Position numbers and translations under genes: made by a program. A DNA stretch of 54,478 nt. It comes from Chloroflexota bacterium. GTDB taxonomy: Bacteria; Chloroflexota; Anaerolineae; Anaerolineales; Villigracilaceae. Shown here piece by piece: positions 30,904-39,790 of the stretch. Below the pieces are notes generated by a model. That model was not told the origin of the DNA. It did not search any database and saw only the letters and a list, made by a program, of their open reading frames with translations. Location: assembly GCA_016234535.1 (NCBI GenBank), contig JACRBH010000179.1:1-54478 (forward strand). The letters run 5' to 3'. Position 1 is the stretch's first letter. Each line of letters starts with the position of its first letter.

Positions 30904-33900
30904 ATGAGCTTTCAAACGATATTGGATAAGTACAGAAAATTCTCGTTCTCCGAGCGTGATAAAGGCGACCGCTTTGAAAGGCTCATGCAGGCGTACTTGC
31001 AAACCGACCCCAAATACGCTTATAAATTCAAGAAGGTTTGGCTGTGGACAGAATTCTCAGGCAGGACAGACTTGGGCGGAAGTGACACTGGGATTGATCT
31101 GGTTGCCTTGACTCATGAAGGCGATTATTGGGCAATTCAATGCAAGTGTTTTCAAAAAGATGCGCGCATTGATAAGCCTGCGGTGGATAGTTTTCTTTCC
31201 ACATCGAGCAGGGAGTTCAAGGACGAGAATTTCCAAACAACCCGCTTTGCTCACAGGCTTTGGATTTCTACAACCAACAAATGGGGACCCAATGCTTATG
31301 AAGCCATACGAAATCAAAATCCACCTGTAACTAGAATCAATCTATTTGATCTGATCGAAGCCCCTGTGGATTGGGACAAATTAGAAAAAGGTATTCACGG
31401 GGAAGCATCACGAACGCCGAAGAAGACGCTGTTTCCACATCAGAAAGATGCGCTGGAAAAGGTGCATGAGTATTTCAAGAAGAATGAACGCGGCAAACTC
31501 ATCATGGCTTGCGGAACGGGGAAAACATTTAACTCATTACGCATTGCTGAAAATGAAACCAAAGGCAAAGGGACGATTCTGTTCCTTGTGCCGAGTATTG
31601 CGCTACTGGGTCAGACCTTGCGCGAATGGAGCGCGGATGCGGAAGAGCCGATCAATGCCATTTGTATTTGCTCTGACCCGAAGATTTCAAGCAAGAGAAC
31701 CAAGAACGAAGATGCGGATAATTTCAGCGTAGTGGATTTGGCTTTGCCTGCCTCCACGGATGCCAATCATATTCTATATCAGTTCGAGCAGATCAAGGCA
31801 AAAAAACTGCCAGGCATGACGGTGGTTTTCTCGACGTATCAATCCATTGAAGTGATTGCCAAAGCGCAGAAGAAATTGATGAACAACGGCTTCAAAGAAT
31901 TTGACCTGATCATTTGCGATGAAGCGCACCGCACCACAGGCGTGACACTGGCAGATGAAGACGAAACGGCTTTTACAAAAGTACATGATGGTAATTTCAT
32001 CAAAGCTAAAAAACGTTTGTATATGACTGCCACCCCGCGTTTGTATAGCGATGACAGCAAAAGTAAAGCGGCGCAAGCAGATGTGGTTTTGTGTTCGATG
32101 GATGACGCCAAATTGTACGGGGAAGAAATCTATCGCATTGGGTTTGGGGAAGCTGTAGAGCGGGGCTTGCTGACCGATTACAAAGTTTTGATCCTGACCT
32201 TGAGCGACAAGGATGTGCCGCTTGCCGTGCAAAAAATGCTCAAGGACAAGGAAGAGATCAATACAGACGATGCCTCCAAATTGATCGGCTGTATCAATGC
32301 CTTATCGAAGCAGTTTATTGGGGACGATGGCAAAACCAGAGAAGTTGATCCCGAACTGATGCGGCGGGCAGTAGCTTTTACATCGAGCATTGCCGTATCG
32401 AAAAAGATCACGGATATTTTCAACACTGCCGCAGATGCGTATTTGGGTGCATTGCCAGCGGACAAGAAGGAACAGATGGTTTCCATTGCGTCCCAACACA
32501 TGGATGGAACGATGTCTGCCCCGACAAGGGATGAACTGCTGGGCTGGTTGAAAGCCCCGACAGAAGGAAACGAATGCCGCATTTTGACCAATGTGCGCGT
32601 GCTGAGTGAAGGCGTGGACGTGCCCTCTTTGGACGCGGTGCTCTTTCTGTCAGCGAAGAATTCGCAAGTTGATGTGGTGCAGTCCGTCGGGCGCGTGATG
32701 CGTAAGTCGCCTGGCAAAAAGTACGGCTACATCGTCATCCCCGTGGTCGTGCCTGCGGATGTGGAAGCCGATAAAGCGTTGGATGATAACGAACGCTACA
32801 AAGTGGTGTGGACGGTGCTGAACGCCCTGCGCGCGCATGATGACCGCTTCAATGCCACCGTCAACAAGATCGAACTCAATAAAAAGCGACCCGACCAAAT
32901 TTTGGTGGGGCGTCCTGAATATACGTTCGATGGCAGAAACAAGCCGTTGATGGTCGGGGAAGAAGGCGCGGCTTATCAAACTGCCAGAGACAACGTCCAG
33001 CGCCAGATGGTAATGCAATTCGAGCAATTGCAATCGGTGGTGTTTGCGCGGCTGGTGCAAAAAGTGGGCGACCGCCGCTATTGGGAGCAATGGGCAAAAG
33101 ATATCGCTGTGATCGCCGCCCGTCACAATGAACGCATTCAGTATTTGGTTTCCACCAAGAAAAACCAGAAAGCCGCCTTCGCCAATTTCGTGGGCGGATT
33201 GCAGAAGAACATCAACCCGAGCATCACCGCAGCGCAAGCCATTGACATGCTCGCCCAGCACATCATCACCAAGCCAATCTTTGAAGCCCTGTTCGAAGGC
33301 TATTCGTTTGTGAAGCACAACGCAGTATCCAGCGCCATGCAAGGCATGTTGGACGCTTTGGAAGGTGAAACGCTGCTGGAAGAGTCGCAAACCCTGCAAC
33401 GCTTTTATGACTCAGTGAAGAAGCGGGCGGAGAAGATCGATAACGCCGAAGGCAAACAGCGCATCATTATCGAACTGTATGACAAGTTCTTCAAGACCGC
33501 CTTCCCCAAGCTGGTGGAACAATTGGGCATTGTGTACACGCCCATCGAACCTGTGGATTTTATGATCCATTCGATAGAGCATATTTTGCAGACGGAATTC
33601 GGGCGGGGGCTTTCGGATGAGAACATTCACATCCTTGACCCGTTCACAGGTACGGGCACATTCATCACGCGACTCATCCAAAGCGGATTGATCAGCACAA
33701 AGGACCTCGCTCGAAAATATAAGAATGAACTGCACGCCAACGAAATTGTTTTACTTGCCTATTACATTGCCGCTGTCAACATTGAAAATGCGTATCACGA
33801 CGCCACCCCCAGCGATGAGGACGGAATCGGTAAAGCGCAATACACGCCCTTTGAAGGCATTGTGTTGACCGATACTTTCCAATTGAGTGAAACGGGCGAA

Positions 33901-35814
33901 GGCAACAAGATGTTTTCTGAAATGTTCTCCAAAAATTCGGCAAGGGTAGCCAAACAAAAGAAAGCCCCATTGCGTGTGATTGTGGGCAACCCGCCTTATT
34001 CGGTGGGACAACGCTCTGCCAATGACAATGCCCAAAACCAGAAATATGAGTTCCTGGATTCTCGTATTGCTAATACTTACGCCAAGGCAACGGACGCCAC
34101 TAATAAAAACTCACTGTATGATTCTTATATCAAAGCCTTTCGTTGGAGCACCGACCGCTTAGACCCCGAACATGGCGGGGTGATTGCCTTTATTTCAAAT
34201 AGTGGTTGGTTGGACGGAAACAGCGCAGACGGCTTCCGCAAAACACTGGAAAAAGAATTTACTAGCATTTGGGTATTTAACCTACGAGGCAATCAAAGAA
34301 CCAGTGGTGAATTGAGCCGTAAAGAAGGTGGTAAATTATTTGGCGCGGGTTCTCGCACGCCTATAGCCATTACACTCTTGGTCAAGAACCCTGCGGTAAA
34401 AGCTCGAAAGGCTGTCATTCATTATCACGACATCGGCGATTATTTGAGCAGAGAAGAGAAGTTGGAAATCATTGGAAAATTTGCGTCCATTGCCAACCCT
34501 GAAATGAAATGGGTAACTTTGGCACCAGATGAGCATGGCGATTGGTTAAGTCAACGAAATGATGTGTTTGATACTTTTATTCCATTAGGCGATAAAGATA
34601 ATAAAGCCAAGCAGACTTTCTTTATCCCGCTTTATAGCAGAGGGCTTGCTTCTGCGCGTGACGCATGGTGCTACAACTCAAATAAACGAGCGCTTTCTTC
34701 AAACATGAAAACTCTAGCTGATTTTTATAATGCGCAGCGGGAAGCTTTTCATCGGAAGCGAAGAACAAACGCTGGAATAGATGTTGAAGGCTTTATTGAT
34801 TACGACTCGACAAAAATCACTTGGAATAGAGGACTAAAGCAGGATTTAGAGCGCAATAAACAAATAGATTTCGATAAGAACAATGTAATCACAGGGTTAT
34901 ATCGTCCTTTTTTCAAGCAGCATGTCTATTTTGCGCGGGAGTTGAATGATATGGTTTATCAACTTCCAAAAATATTCATCAATCCATCACTGGAAAACTT
35001 GGTTATTTGTGTTTCCCCAAGCGGGAATGATGGTTTGTCTATTTTGATAGCCGACAAAATTCCTGACCTTCACTTTGTTGGTGACACTCAAGCCTTCCCG
35101 CTTTACTACTACGAAGAACTAGACAAGCAAAGCCCCACACTATTTGATTTCGCCAATCAAAGCAACAGTGATTACATCCGCAGGGATGGCGTTTCAGATT
35201 TTATTCTCGAAAGATCCAAGAAGATGTACGGCAAGAACGTCAGCAAAGAGGATATTTTCTATTATGTGTACGGCATCCTGCACAGCCCTGAATATCGCAC
35301 GACCTTTGCCAACGACCTAAAGAAAACCCTGCCGCGCATCCCCTTGGTGGAAGATGTCCGCGATTTCTGGAAGTTCAGCAAGACAGGTCGTCAATTGGCA
35401 GAACTGCATATCAATTACGAGAGCGTGCCGCCCTATAAGGGCGTGAAGGTTAATGGTGAATCAGACCTCCGAGGTCTTAAAGACCTCGGAGGTCTAGGGC
35501 TAAGAGTGGAAAAGATGCGCTTCCCCGCCAAAGGCGAAAAGGACAGCATTAATTACAACAGCAAGATCACCGTTTCCAATATCCCAGCCACGGCGTATGA
35601 GTATGTAGTCAATGGCAAGTCCGCGATTGAGTGGGTGATGGAACGCTATCAGGTCACAACCCATGCGGAAAGCGGTATCACGAATGATCCCAACGATTGG
35701 GCAAAGGAAGTGGGTAATCCACGCTATATTTTGGATTTGCTGTTGAGCGTGATTAATGTCAGTGTGCAGACGGTGGAGTTGGTAGGTCAACTGCCGATGT
35801 TGAAGTTTGAGTGA
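30904..35814 (+). CDS. Type ISP single-chain restriction-modification enzyme
   Basis: A 1636-residue phage-defence enzyme joining nuclease, translocase, methyltransferase and target recognition, as in LlaGI/LlaBIII (about 1570 residues). Residues 1-150 are an Mrr-like PD-(D/E)xK nuclease (GIDLVAL then YWAIQCK). The SF2 helicase has Walker A ACGTGKT (near 201), DEAH (ICDEAHRTTG, near 338), MTATPRLY and VQSVGRVMRK (near 592). The N6-adenine methyltransferase has motif I DPFTGTGTFI (near 913) and NPPY (near 1029). The last ~500 residues hold the target-recognition region. An 11-residue insert near residue 1520 is encoded by a mobile palindrome. Decayed copies of its 3' end lie downstream. Confidence 0.94.
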   Translation: MSFQTILDKYRKFSFSERDKGDRFERLMQAYLQTDPKYAYKFKKVWLWTEFSGRTDLGGSDTGIDLVALTHEGDYWAIQCKCFQKDARIDKPAVDSFLSTSSREFKDENFQTTRFAHRLWISTTNKWGPNAYEAIRNQNPPVTRINLFDLIEAPVDWDKLEKGIHGEASRTPKKTLFPHQKDALEKVHEYFKKNERGKLIMACGTGKTFNSLRIAENETKGKGTILFLVPSIALLGQTLREWSADAEEPINAICICSDPKISSKRTKNEDADNFSVVDLALPASTDANHILYQFEQIKAKKLPGMTVVFSTYQSIEVIAKAQKKLMNNGFKEFDLIICDEAHRTTGVTLADEDETAFTKVHDGNFIKAKKRLYMTATPRLYSDDSKSKAAQADVVLCSMDDAKLYGEEIYRIGFGEAVERGLLTDYKVLILTLSDKDVPLAVQKMLKDKEEINTDDASKLIGCINALSKQFIGDDGKTREVDPELMRRAVAFTSSIAVSKKITDIFNTAADAYLGALPADKKEQMVSIASQHMDGTMSAPTRDELLGWLKAPTEGNECRILTNVRVLSEGVDVPSLDAVLFLSAKNSQVDVVQSVGRVMRKSPGKKYGYIVIPVVVPADVEADKALDDNERYKVVWTVLNALRAHDDRFNATVNKIELNKKRPDQILVGRPEYTFDGRNKPLMVGEEGAAYQTARDNVQRQMVMQFEQLQSVVFARLVQKVGDRRYWEQWAKDIAVIAARHNERIQYLVSTKKNQKAAFANFVGGLQKNINPSITAAQAIDMLAQHIITKPIFEALFEGYSFVKHNAVSSAMQGMLDALEGETLLEESQTLQRFYDSVKKRAEKIDNAEGKQRIIIELYDKFFKTAFPKLVEQLGIVYTPIEPVDFMIHSIEHILQTEFGRGLSDENIHILDPFTGTGTFITRLIQSGLISTKDLARKYKNELHANEIVLLAYYIAAVNIENAYHDATPSDEDGIGKAQYTPFEGIVLTDTFQLSETGEGNKMFSEMFSKNSARVAKQKKAPLRVIVGNPPYSVGQRSANDNAQNQKYEFLDSRIANTYAKATDATNKNSLYDSYIKAFRWSTDRLDPEHGGVIAFISNSGWLDGNSADGFRKTLEKEFTSIWVFNLRGNQRTSGELSRKEGGKLFGAGSRTPIAITLLVKNPAVKARKAVIHYHDIGDYLSREEKLEIIGKFASIANPEMKWVTLAPDEHGDWLSQRNDVFDTFIPLGDKDNKAKQTFFIPLYSRGLASARDAWCYNSNKRALSSNMKTLADFYNAQREAFHRKRRTNAGIDVEGFIDYDSTKITWNRGLKQDLERNKQIDFDKNNVITGLYRPFFKQHVYFARELNDMVYQLPKIFINPSLENLVICVSPSGNDGLSILIADKIPDLHFVGDTQAFPLYYYEELDKQSPTLFDFANQSNSDYIRRDGVSDFILERSKKMYGKNVSKEDIFYYVYGILHSPEYRTTFANDLKKTLPRIPLVEDVRDFWKFSKTGRQLAELHINYESVPPYKGVKVNGESDLRGLKDLGGLGLRVEKMRFPAKGEKDSINYNSKITVSNIPATAYEYVVNGKSAIEWVMERYQVTTHAESGITNDPNDWAKEVGNPRYILDLLLSVINVSVQTVELVGQLPMLKFE
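35463..35495. repeat. Palindrome inserted in frame in the Type ISP gene
   Basis: AGACCTCCGAGGTCT, three bases, and the exact complement AGACCTCGGAGGTCT: 33 nt, or 11 codons, adding DLRGLKDLGGL without a stop or frame change. Each arm is itself nearly palindromic. It sits in a surface-like Gly-rich stretch between two conserved C-terminal segments. Confidence 0.85.
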
Positions 35815-35928
35815 TAAGACCCCCATCCGTCCTTCGGACACCTTCCCCCTAAACGGGGGAAGGTCAACGCTTTGGGAGTTTTGTGTTTCGATGGCATTTG
35901 TTCAAATTACGATAGATAGTGCAAGAAA

Positions 35929-36040
35929 GCCTCCCCATTTTGGGGAGGTTGGAGGGGTGGATTTGCTGTTGAGCGTGATCAACATCAGCGTGCAGACGGT
36001 GGAGTTGGTCAACGGGTTGCCGAAGTTGAAGTTTGAGTAG
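35929..36040 (+). repeat. Hairpin plus decayed 3' end of a Type ISP gene (copy 2)
   Basis: The hairpin GCCTCCCC / GGGGAGG is followed by GATTTGCTGTTGAGCGTGAT and the rest of a Type ISP gene end, still open as LLLSVINISVQTVELV ... LPKLKFE then stop. It duplicates the true 3' end at 35734-35814 with scattered changes. Just before it (35821-35870) lies another hairpin, ACCTTCCCCC / GGGGGAAGGT. A matching hairpin-plus-3'-end unit occurs at 39791-39900. Confidence 0.85.
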
Positions 36041-36056
36041 GAAGAGGTGGTGTTCT

Positions 36057-37559
36057 TTGAAGACTACTAGCGAAGAATTGCTTATCCAAATACGTAACCA
36101 AATTGTCGCTTATCAGCTGAACGTCAAAAGTGATAATAAAGCACATCGATATAACATTAATGACCGAGCTGAATCTTTTACCATTCCATTATTCAAGCTT
36201 CTTTTTAAGTGGGATGGTTTGGAAGATTTAAACAAAAAAGAAGTCAACTTTCCTGGCATAGATCTTGGTGATTTTAATAATCGAATTTCAATTCAGGTGA
36301 CTTCTGGCACATCCCTAGAAAAGGTGAAAAATACCCTCAATCAATTCATAGAAAGAGAATATTACAATCGGTTTGGTCGATTGATAGTTTTTATGATTCA
36401 AGAAAAGCAATCGAGTTATAGCCAGCTATCAATCGACACTATATGCAATGACAAATTCAACTTCAATGTGAAGAATGATATTTACGACTTAAGTGATCTG
36501 TTGCAATTTGCCAAATCACTATCTCTTGATGAACTAGAAAAGATTCTCAAACTATTTCAAGATGAGACTGGATTTGTTGAGAATCAGCCTATTAGCCACA
36601 AACCAGTATCTAAAAATTCACTTTTTTCAGCTCCAAATGACCCTCCATTTGAAATTGGTCTATTAAACCTATTAGAAATTGGTTTTCCCGAAACACTTTT
36701 TATAGCCGAATGGAATTTCACAAAAAAACAACTAGGTACACGCCTTAGAAATGACAGAAAATTAGTACAAGAAGCGTTAGAGCAAAAGAATCTTAAATTT
36801 GCAGCAGATTGGGTAACTAATGAAAAACAGATCATTACCTTTCACGATTTAGGCGATGAATTAATTCCATTGGCTAAGATCGTTGATCAAGGTACGGTTA
36901 CAGAGCTAGGAACACAAGAATTTTATGAAAATCCAGTATATAGAAACAAATTCGTAGAATTGCTACAGAGATGTCTTCAACAAAAGCTATATAAGTTGGG
37001 AATACAGTGGCAAAATGAGGAAAAGGAGTACATCTTCGTTCCTGTTGACAAGCAAGATGATGTAAGGGAAATTCGCTGGAAAGGTGAAAAAGCTGATACA
37101 AGAACTGTATATAAAAAAATCTCTGACTTAAAAGATAAAACAAAAACATATTGTCATGAGCATTTTTCATTTCAATCAAGGTTCTATGAATTCGACCAAT
37201 TGTGGTATTTAGCAGTTACGCCTGATTGGTTTTATAGTTCTGATGGATACAAGCGTGCTTGGTACACAATTGAAGAGAAGCGCAAATACAAAAAACTTGT
37301 AGAGGCAAATCAGAATGTTTCAACACATGTAAGATTTATACATTCTTTTATATCGACTAATAACCCACAAGATAATCATCAAATCAATATGTTTGCAGAC
37401 TCAAATGCTACCCCCCATACCTATAATTTCCTATGGATTAAAAATCCACAGGAAATTGGTCATTTGCCTAGATTGCATGACTTAAACTGGAGATCTGTTT
37501 CTAGCAATGAATCTAGCGATCTTGGAATGATACCTTCACAAGATGTAGAGGATATTTAG
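36057..37559 (+). CDS. SMEK-domain / APAZ-like protein, partner of a short Argonaute
   Basis: About 500 residues. Residues 1-155 match the SMEK domain, a restriction-nuclease-like fold: AESFTIPLFKLLFKW, then NFPGIDLGDFNNRISIQVTS (acidic pair and beta core) and SLEKVKNTL. From about 190 on the protein is APAZ-like, the platform that holds short Argonautes; the most typical segment is WYLAVTPDWFYSSDGYKR (near 382), followed by NVSTHVRFIHSFI. The TTG at 36057 is preferred as start because GAGGTGG lies six bases before it; TTG at 36033 is in the duplicated upstream sequence. It ends two bases before the Argonaute gene. Known partners of this class carry SIR2, TIR or DUF4365/Mrr nuclease effectors. 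The region is AT-rich compared with its surroundings. Confidence 0.82.
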   Translation: MKTTSEELLIQIRNQIVAYQLNVKSDNKAHRYNINDRAESFTIPLFKLLFKWDGLEDLNKKEVNFPGIDLGDFNNRISIQVTSGTSLEKVKNTLNQFIEREYYNRFGRLIVFMIQEKQSSYSQLSIDTICNDKFNFNVKNDIYDLSDLLQFAKSLSLDELEKILKLFQDETGFVENQPISHKPVSKNSLFSAPNDPPFEIGLLNLLEIGFPETLFIAEWNFTKKQLGTRLRNDRKLVQEALEQKNLKFAADWVTNEKQIITFHDLGDELIPLAKIVDQGTVTELGTQEFYENPVYRNKFVELLQRCLQQKLYKLGIQWQNEEKEYIFVPVDKQDDVREIRWKGEKADTRTVYKKISDLKDKTKTYCHEHFSFQSRFYEFDQLWYLAVTPDWFYSSDGYKRAWYTIEEKRKYKKLVEANQNVSTHVRFIHSFISTNNPQDNHQINMFADSNATPHTYNFLWIKNPQEIGHLPRLHDLNWRSVSSNESSDLGMIPSQDVEDI

Positions 37560-37561
37560 CA

Positions 37562-38989
37562 ATGGAATTTGTCTATATTTCAGAGCCTCTATTAGATTTT
37601 GCAAATGGTGACCACATTTGTCCGCGTGCAGGAATTTCAGAACACTCTACCTACGATGCAAATAATCAACCAAGGAGAGATAATATTTATTTAGGAGCAA
37701 TTGGAACTAACAAAAATATAGAATCTTTGAAACTATGGCTCAATAAAATTATTAGTCCAGTAAACCCAAAGCTTAGCAATCAGCCGAACTTATTCCCAGG
37801 ATTTATTGGTTTTAATAAAGAATCTGGATTCAAATCTGAGTTTGTACTTGGTGACAATAATTTAAAGCCCTTATTATCAAAGGAAGAGAACCAGATACTT
37901 CGAATCACAGAACCAATAAAGAGAATAGAAGAAGCTGTTAAGTTATATGGGGAGAAAATAAAGTTTCTAGCTCAGAACAGGACTTTGGAAGTAATCATTT
38001 GTATTATTCCAGATAAACTTTTTAGCAAACTTAGCACTCAGAGAAGCGGCGAGGAAGATCAGGCAGAAGACCATCTTGATGATATCGAAACAAATTTTCG
38101 CCGAATGTTAAAAGCAGAAATTATGAAGCACAGCAACATCCCTGTCCAAATAGTAAGAGAAAATACGCTAAAAGGAAATCCTGATGGCACTGGATCAACT
38201 CAAGATGACGCAACAACTGCTTGGAATTTATGCACCGCGCTTTATTACAAATCTTCAAACAATACAATTCCCTGGAAATTAAAATCAGACCATAACAAGC
38301 CACTGACCTGCTATGTTGGAATTTCATTTTATAGAAGCAGGGATAAAACTATTATTTACAGCAGTCTTGCCCAAGTATTTGATGAAATGGGGCGAAATGT
38401 TATTCTTAGAGGCACTCCTGTTAAAACAGATAAGGATGATCGCAAACCTTATTTAGACACAACACAGGCATATGAACTTCTGAATTCTGCTGTAAATGAA
38501 TACAGAATTGCAATGAACACAAACCCAGCCAGACTAGTTATTCATAAAACATCTCATTTTTCTAAAGAAGAAGCTGAAGGTTTTAATGGTGTCTCTGAAG
38601 ATTTAAGAATACAGTTAGTAGATCTGGTTTCAATAAATGATTCGAATATACGCCTTTTTCGAAGAAGCGCCTATCCCCCTTATCGAGGGTCAATGATTTA
38701 TTTGGACAACCAAAAGAGTCTTTTATACACTAGAGGTTCAGTACCATTTTTTCAAACATACCCTGGAAAATATATTCCTCAACCGCTTGAAATTCAAGCA
38801 TTTCAGTCAGAGTCTTCCTCTAACCAAATTTGCGAGGAAATTCTTGCCCTTACAAAAATGAATTGGAACAATACTCAATTTGATAGAAAATACCCTGTCA
38901 CTATTGAATGCGCGAGAAATGTCGGAAAAATTATTAAGTATTTAAATCCAAATGACACCCCCCAAGCAAGCTATAGATTTTATATGTAA
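37562..38989 (+). CDS. Short prokaryotic Argonaute (MID-PIWI, catalytically inactive)
   Basis: A 475-residue short pAgo. The N-terminus has the typical ISEPLLDFANGDHICPRAGI. The MID domain shows DDATTAWNLCTALYYKS and IPWKL (residues ~215-240), involved in binding the guide 5' end. The PIWI domain starts CYVGISFYRS and ends in the family hallmark LTKMNWNNTQFD ... YPVTIECARNVGK. Catalytic Asp of active Argonautes is replaced: GIS instead of GID at residue 255, and IHKTSHF at the later site, so it cannot slice. Short pAgos use a guide to find invader nucleic acid and then trigger the partner's effector domain, here the SMEK domain. It is in one operon with the preceding gene. No PAZ domain. Confidence 0.92.
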   Translation: MEFVYISEPLLDFANGDHICPRAGISEHSTYDANNQPRRDNIYLGAIGTNKNIESLKLWLNKIISPVNPKLSNQPNLFPGFIGFNKESGFKSEFVLGDNNLKPLLSKEENQILRITEPIKRIEEAVKLYGEKIKFLAQNRTLEVIICIIPDKLFSKLSTQRSGEEDQAEDHLDDIETNFRRMLKAEIMKHSNIPVQIVRENTLKGNPDGTGSTQDDATTAWNLCTALYYKSSNNTIPWKLKSDHNKPLTCYVGISFYRSRDKTIIYSSLAQVFDEMGRNVILRGTPVKTDKDDRKPYLDTTQAYELLNSAVNEYRIAMNTNPARLVIHKTSHFSKEEAEGFNGVSEDLRIQLVDLVSINDSNIRLFRRSAYPPYRGSMIYLDNQKSLLYTRGSVPFFQTYPGKYIPQPLEIQAFQSESSSNQICEEILALTKMNWNNTQFDRKYPVTIECARNVGKIIKYLNPNDTPQASYRFYM

Positions 38990-39040
38990 TGCAGACGGTG
39001 GAGTTGGCGAGTCAACTGTCCGCGGTTGAAGGTTGAGTAG
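38990..39040 (+). repeat. Decayed 3' end of a Type ISP gene (copy 3)
   Basis: TGCAGACGGTGGAGTTGG begins at the base after the pAgo stop codon and continues to GGTTGAGTAG, matching the last ~50 bases of the Type ISP gene with changes. It marks the right boundary of the Argonaute cassette. Confidence 0.8.
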
Positions 39041-39074
39041 AAATATATAACAAAAGACTTGTACTAAATCAAAA

Positions 39075-39107
39075 GATGGAGAGGAAATTTCCTCTCCATC
39101 TTTTTTT
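39075..39107. terminator. Terminator between the pAgo and DUF3892 genes
   Basis: GATGGAGAGGAAATTTCCTCTCCATC is a perfect palindrome (39075-39100), with seven T on the plus strand and TTTTGATTT on the minus strand. It serves convergent genes. Confidence 0.88.
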
Positions 39108-39110
39108 ACC

Positions 39111-39398
39111 TTACGGACACTCGGGCAAGCTTAGCAGGTTGTTCGGCTGCTCGCCGTCGGACTCCGTTTTCAAGTACTTGTGACCATACGCGCTTTTGGC
39201 AACGATCACATTAGCCTTTACGCTATTAACCATTACATAAAACGCATACTTGCCTTGTTCTATGTCAGTAATAGCCTCTTGCTGGGATAGTTTCCAACGC
39301 GTATTATCGGCGTTCACGCCGCCGATGTTGAGGATGCGCTCATGGGGATTGAAGCGGTCACTCTTGTTGATACACATTACTCTAACTGAACTTGCCAT
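39111..39398 (-). CDS. DUF3892 domain protein
   Basis: A 95-residue protein matching DUF3892: VMCINKSDRFNPHERILNIG, a GVNADNTRWKLSQQEAITDI helix, EQGKYAFYVMV, then YGHKYLKTESDGEQPNNLLS and a terminal LPEC. The small alpha/beta domain is widespread in bacteria and often found in accessory regions. No function is established that I know of. The gene lies on the opposite strand to the Argonaute operon, inside the second cassette bounded by Type ISP 3'-end copies (39040 and 39791), so it was probably acquired as part of the defence island. Its two Cys are at the start and the end of the domain. Confidence 0.85.
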   Translation of the reverse strand: MASSVRVMCINKSDRFNPHERILNIGGVNADNTRWKLSQQEAITDIEQGKYAFYVMVNSVKANVIVAKSAYGHKYLKTESDGEQPNNLLSLPECP

Positions 39399-39503
39399 TT
39401 TTTCTCCTATGGGGACTCGCGGAGAAAATCCGCCCTCTCACAAACGAAAATGCCACCGCATTTCGGGTGAGGAAACGCAGTGGCGGAAAGTACAATAAAT
39501 TAC

Positions 39504-39602
39504 TTGACAATGTTAAACCAAGTAGGTATTATCAAGTTGTAAATGTGCAGTGTCAATCCGCCACTGCCCAACACTGCCCTGAGTTAGCGCTCGGGGCTTT
39601 TT
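39504..39602 (+). ncRNA. Candidate small RNA with own promoter and terminator
   Basis: TTGACA (39504-39509), an exact 17-bp spacer and TATTAT (39527-39532) give a start near 39539. The transcript would contain a hairpin GCAGTG / CACTGC (39547-39567) and end in the terminator GCCCTGAG / CTCGGGGC plus TTTTT at 39602, about 64 nt long. It has no open frame worth reporting. An inverted repeat GCAGTGGCGGA / TCCGCCACTGC (39477-39487, 39557-39567) brackets the promoter. The following 185 bases up to 39790 are AT-rich with nothing recognisable. Confidence 0.45.
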
Positions 39603-39790
39603 CATAGACAGAGTTACTGAATTTCTGTTCTATGTTACAAACAAATATACTTGATGAACCTTTATTCTACAAGGGTGAATTTGTTCATTACTTCCTTAAA
39701 ATATGTTTTGGTTTAATTCTTTAATATTTAGTAAAATATACAAATCTCAATTGAGGTATGTATATCTCACACAATGATTGGTATAAAAAA

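Noticed and set aside
32650..33399. A 249-codon minus-strand open frame inside the Type ISP gene
   Set aside because: No ribosome site or recognisable domain, and it lies wholly opposite conserved helicase-linker coding sequence.
35807..36040. A 77-codon plus-strand frame between the Type ISP and SMEK genes
   Set aside because: It consists of a mobile hairpin region plus the duplicated Type ISP 3' end (LLLSVINISVQTVELV), so it is a remnant rather than a gene.
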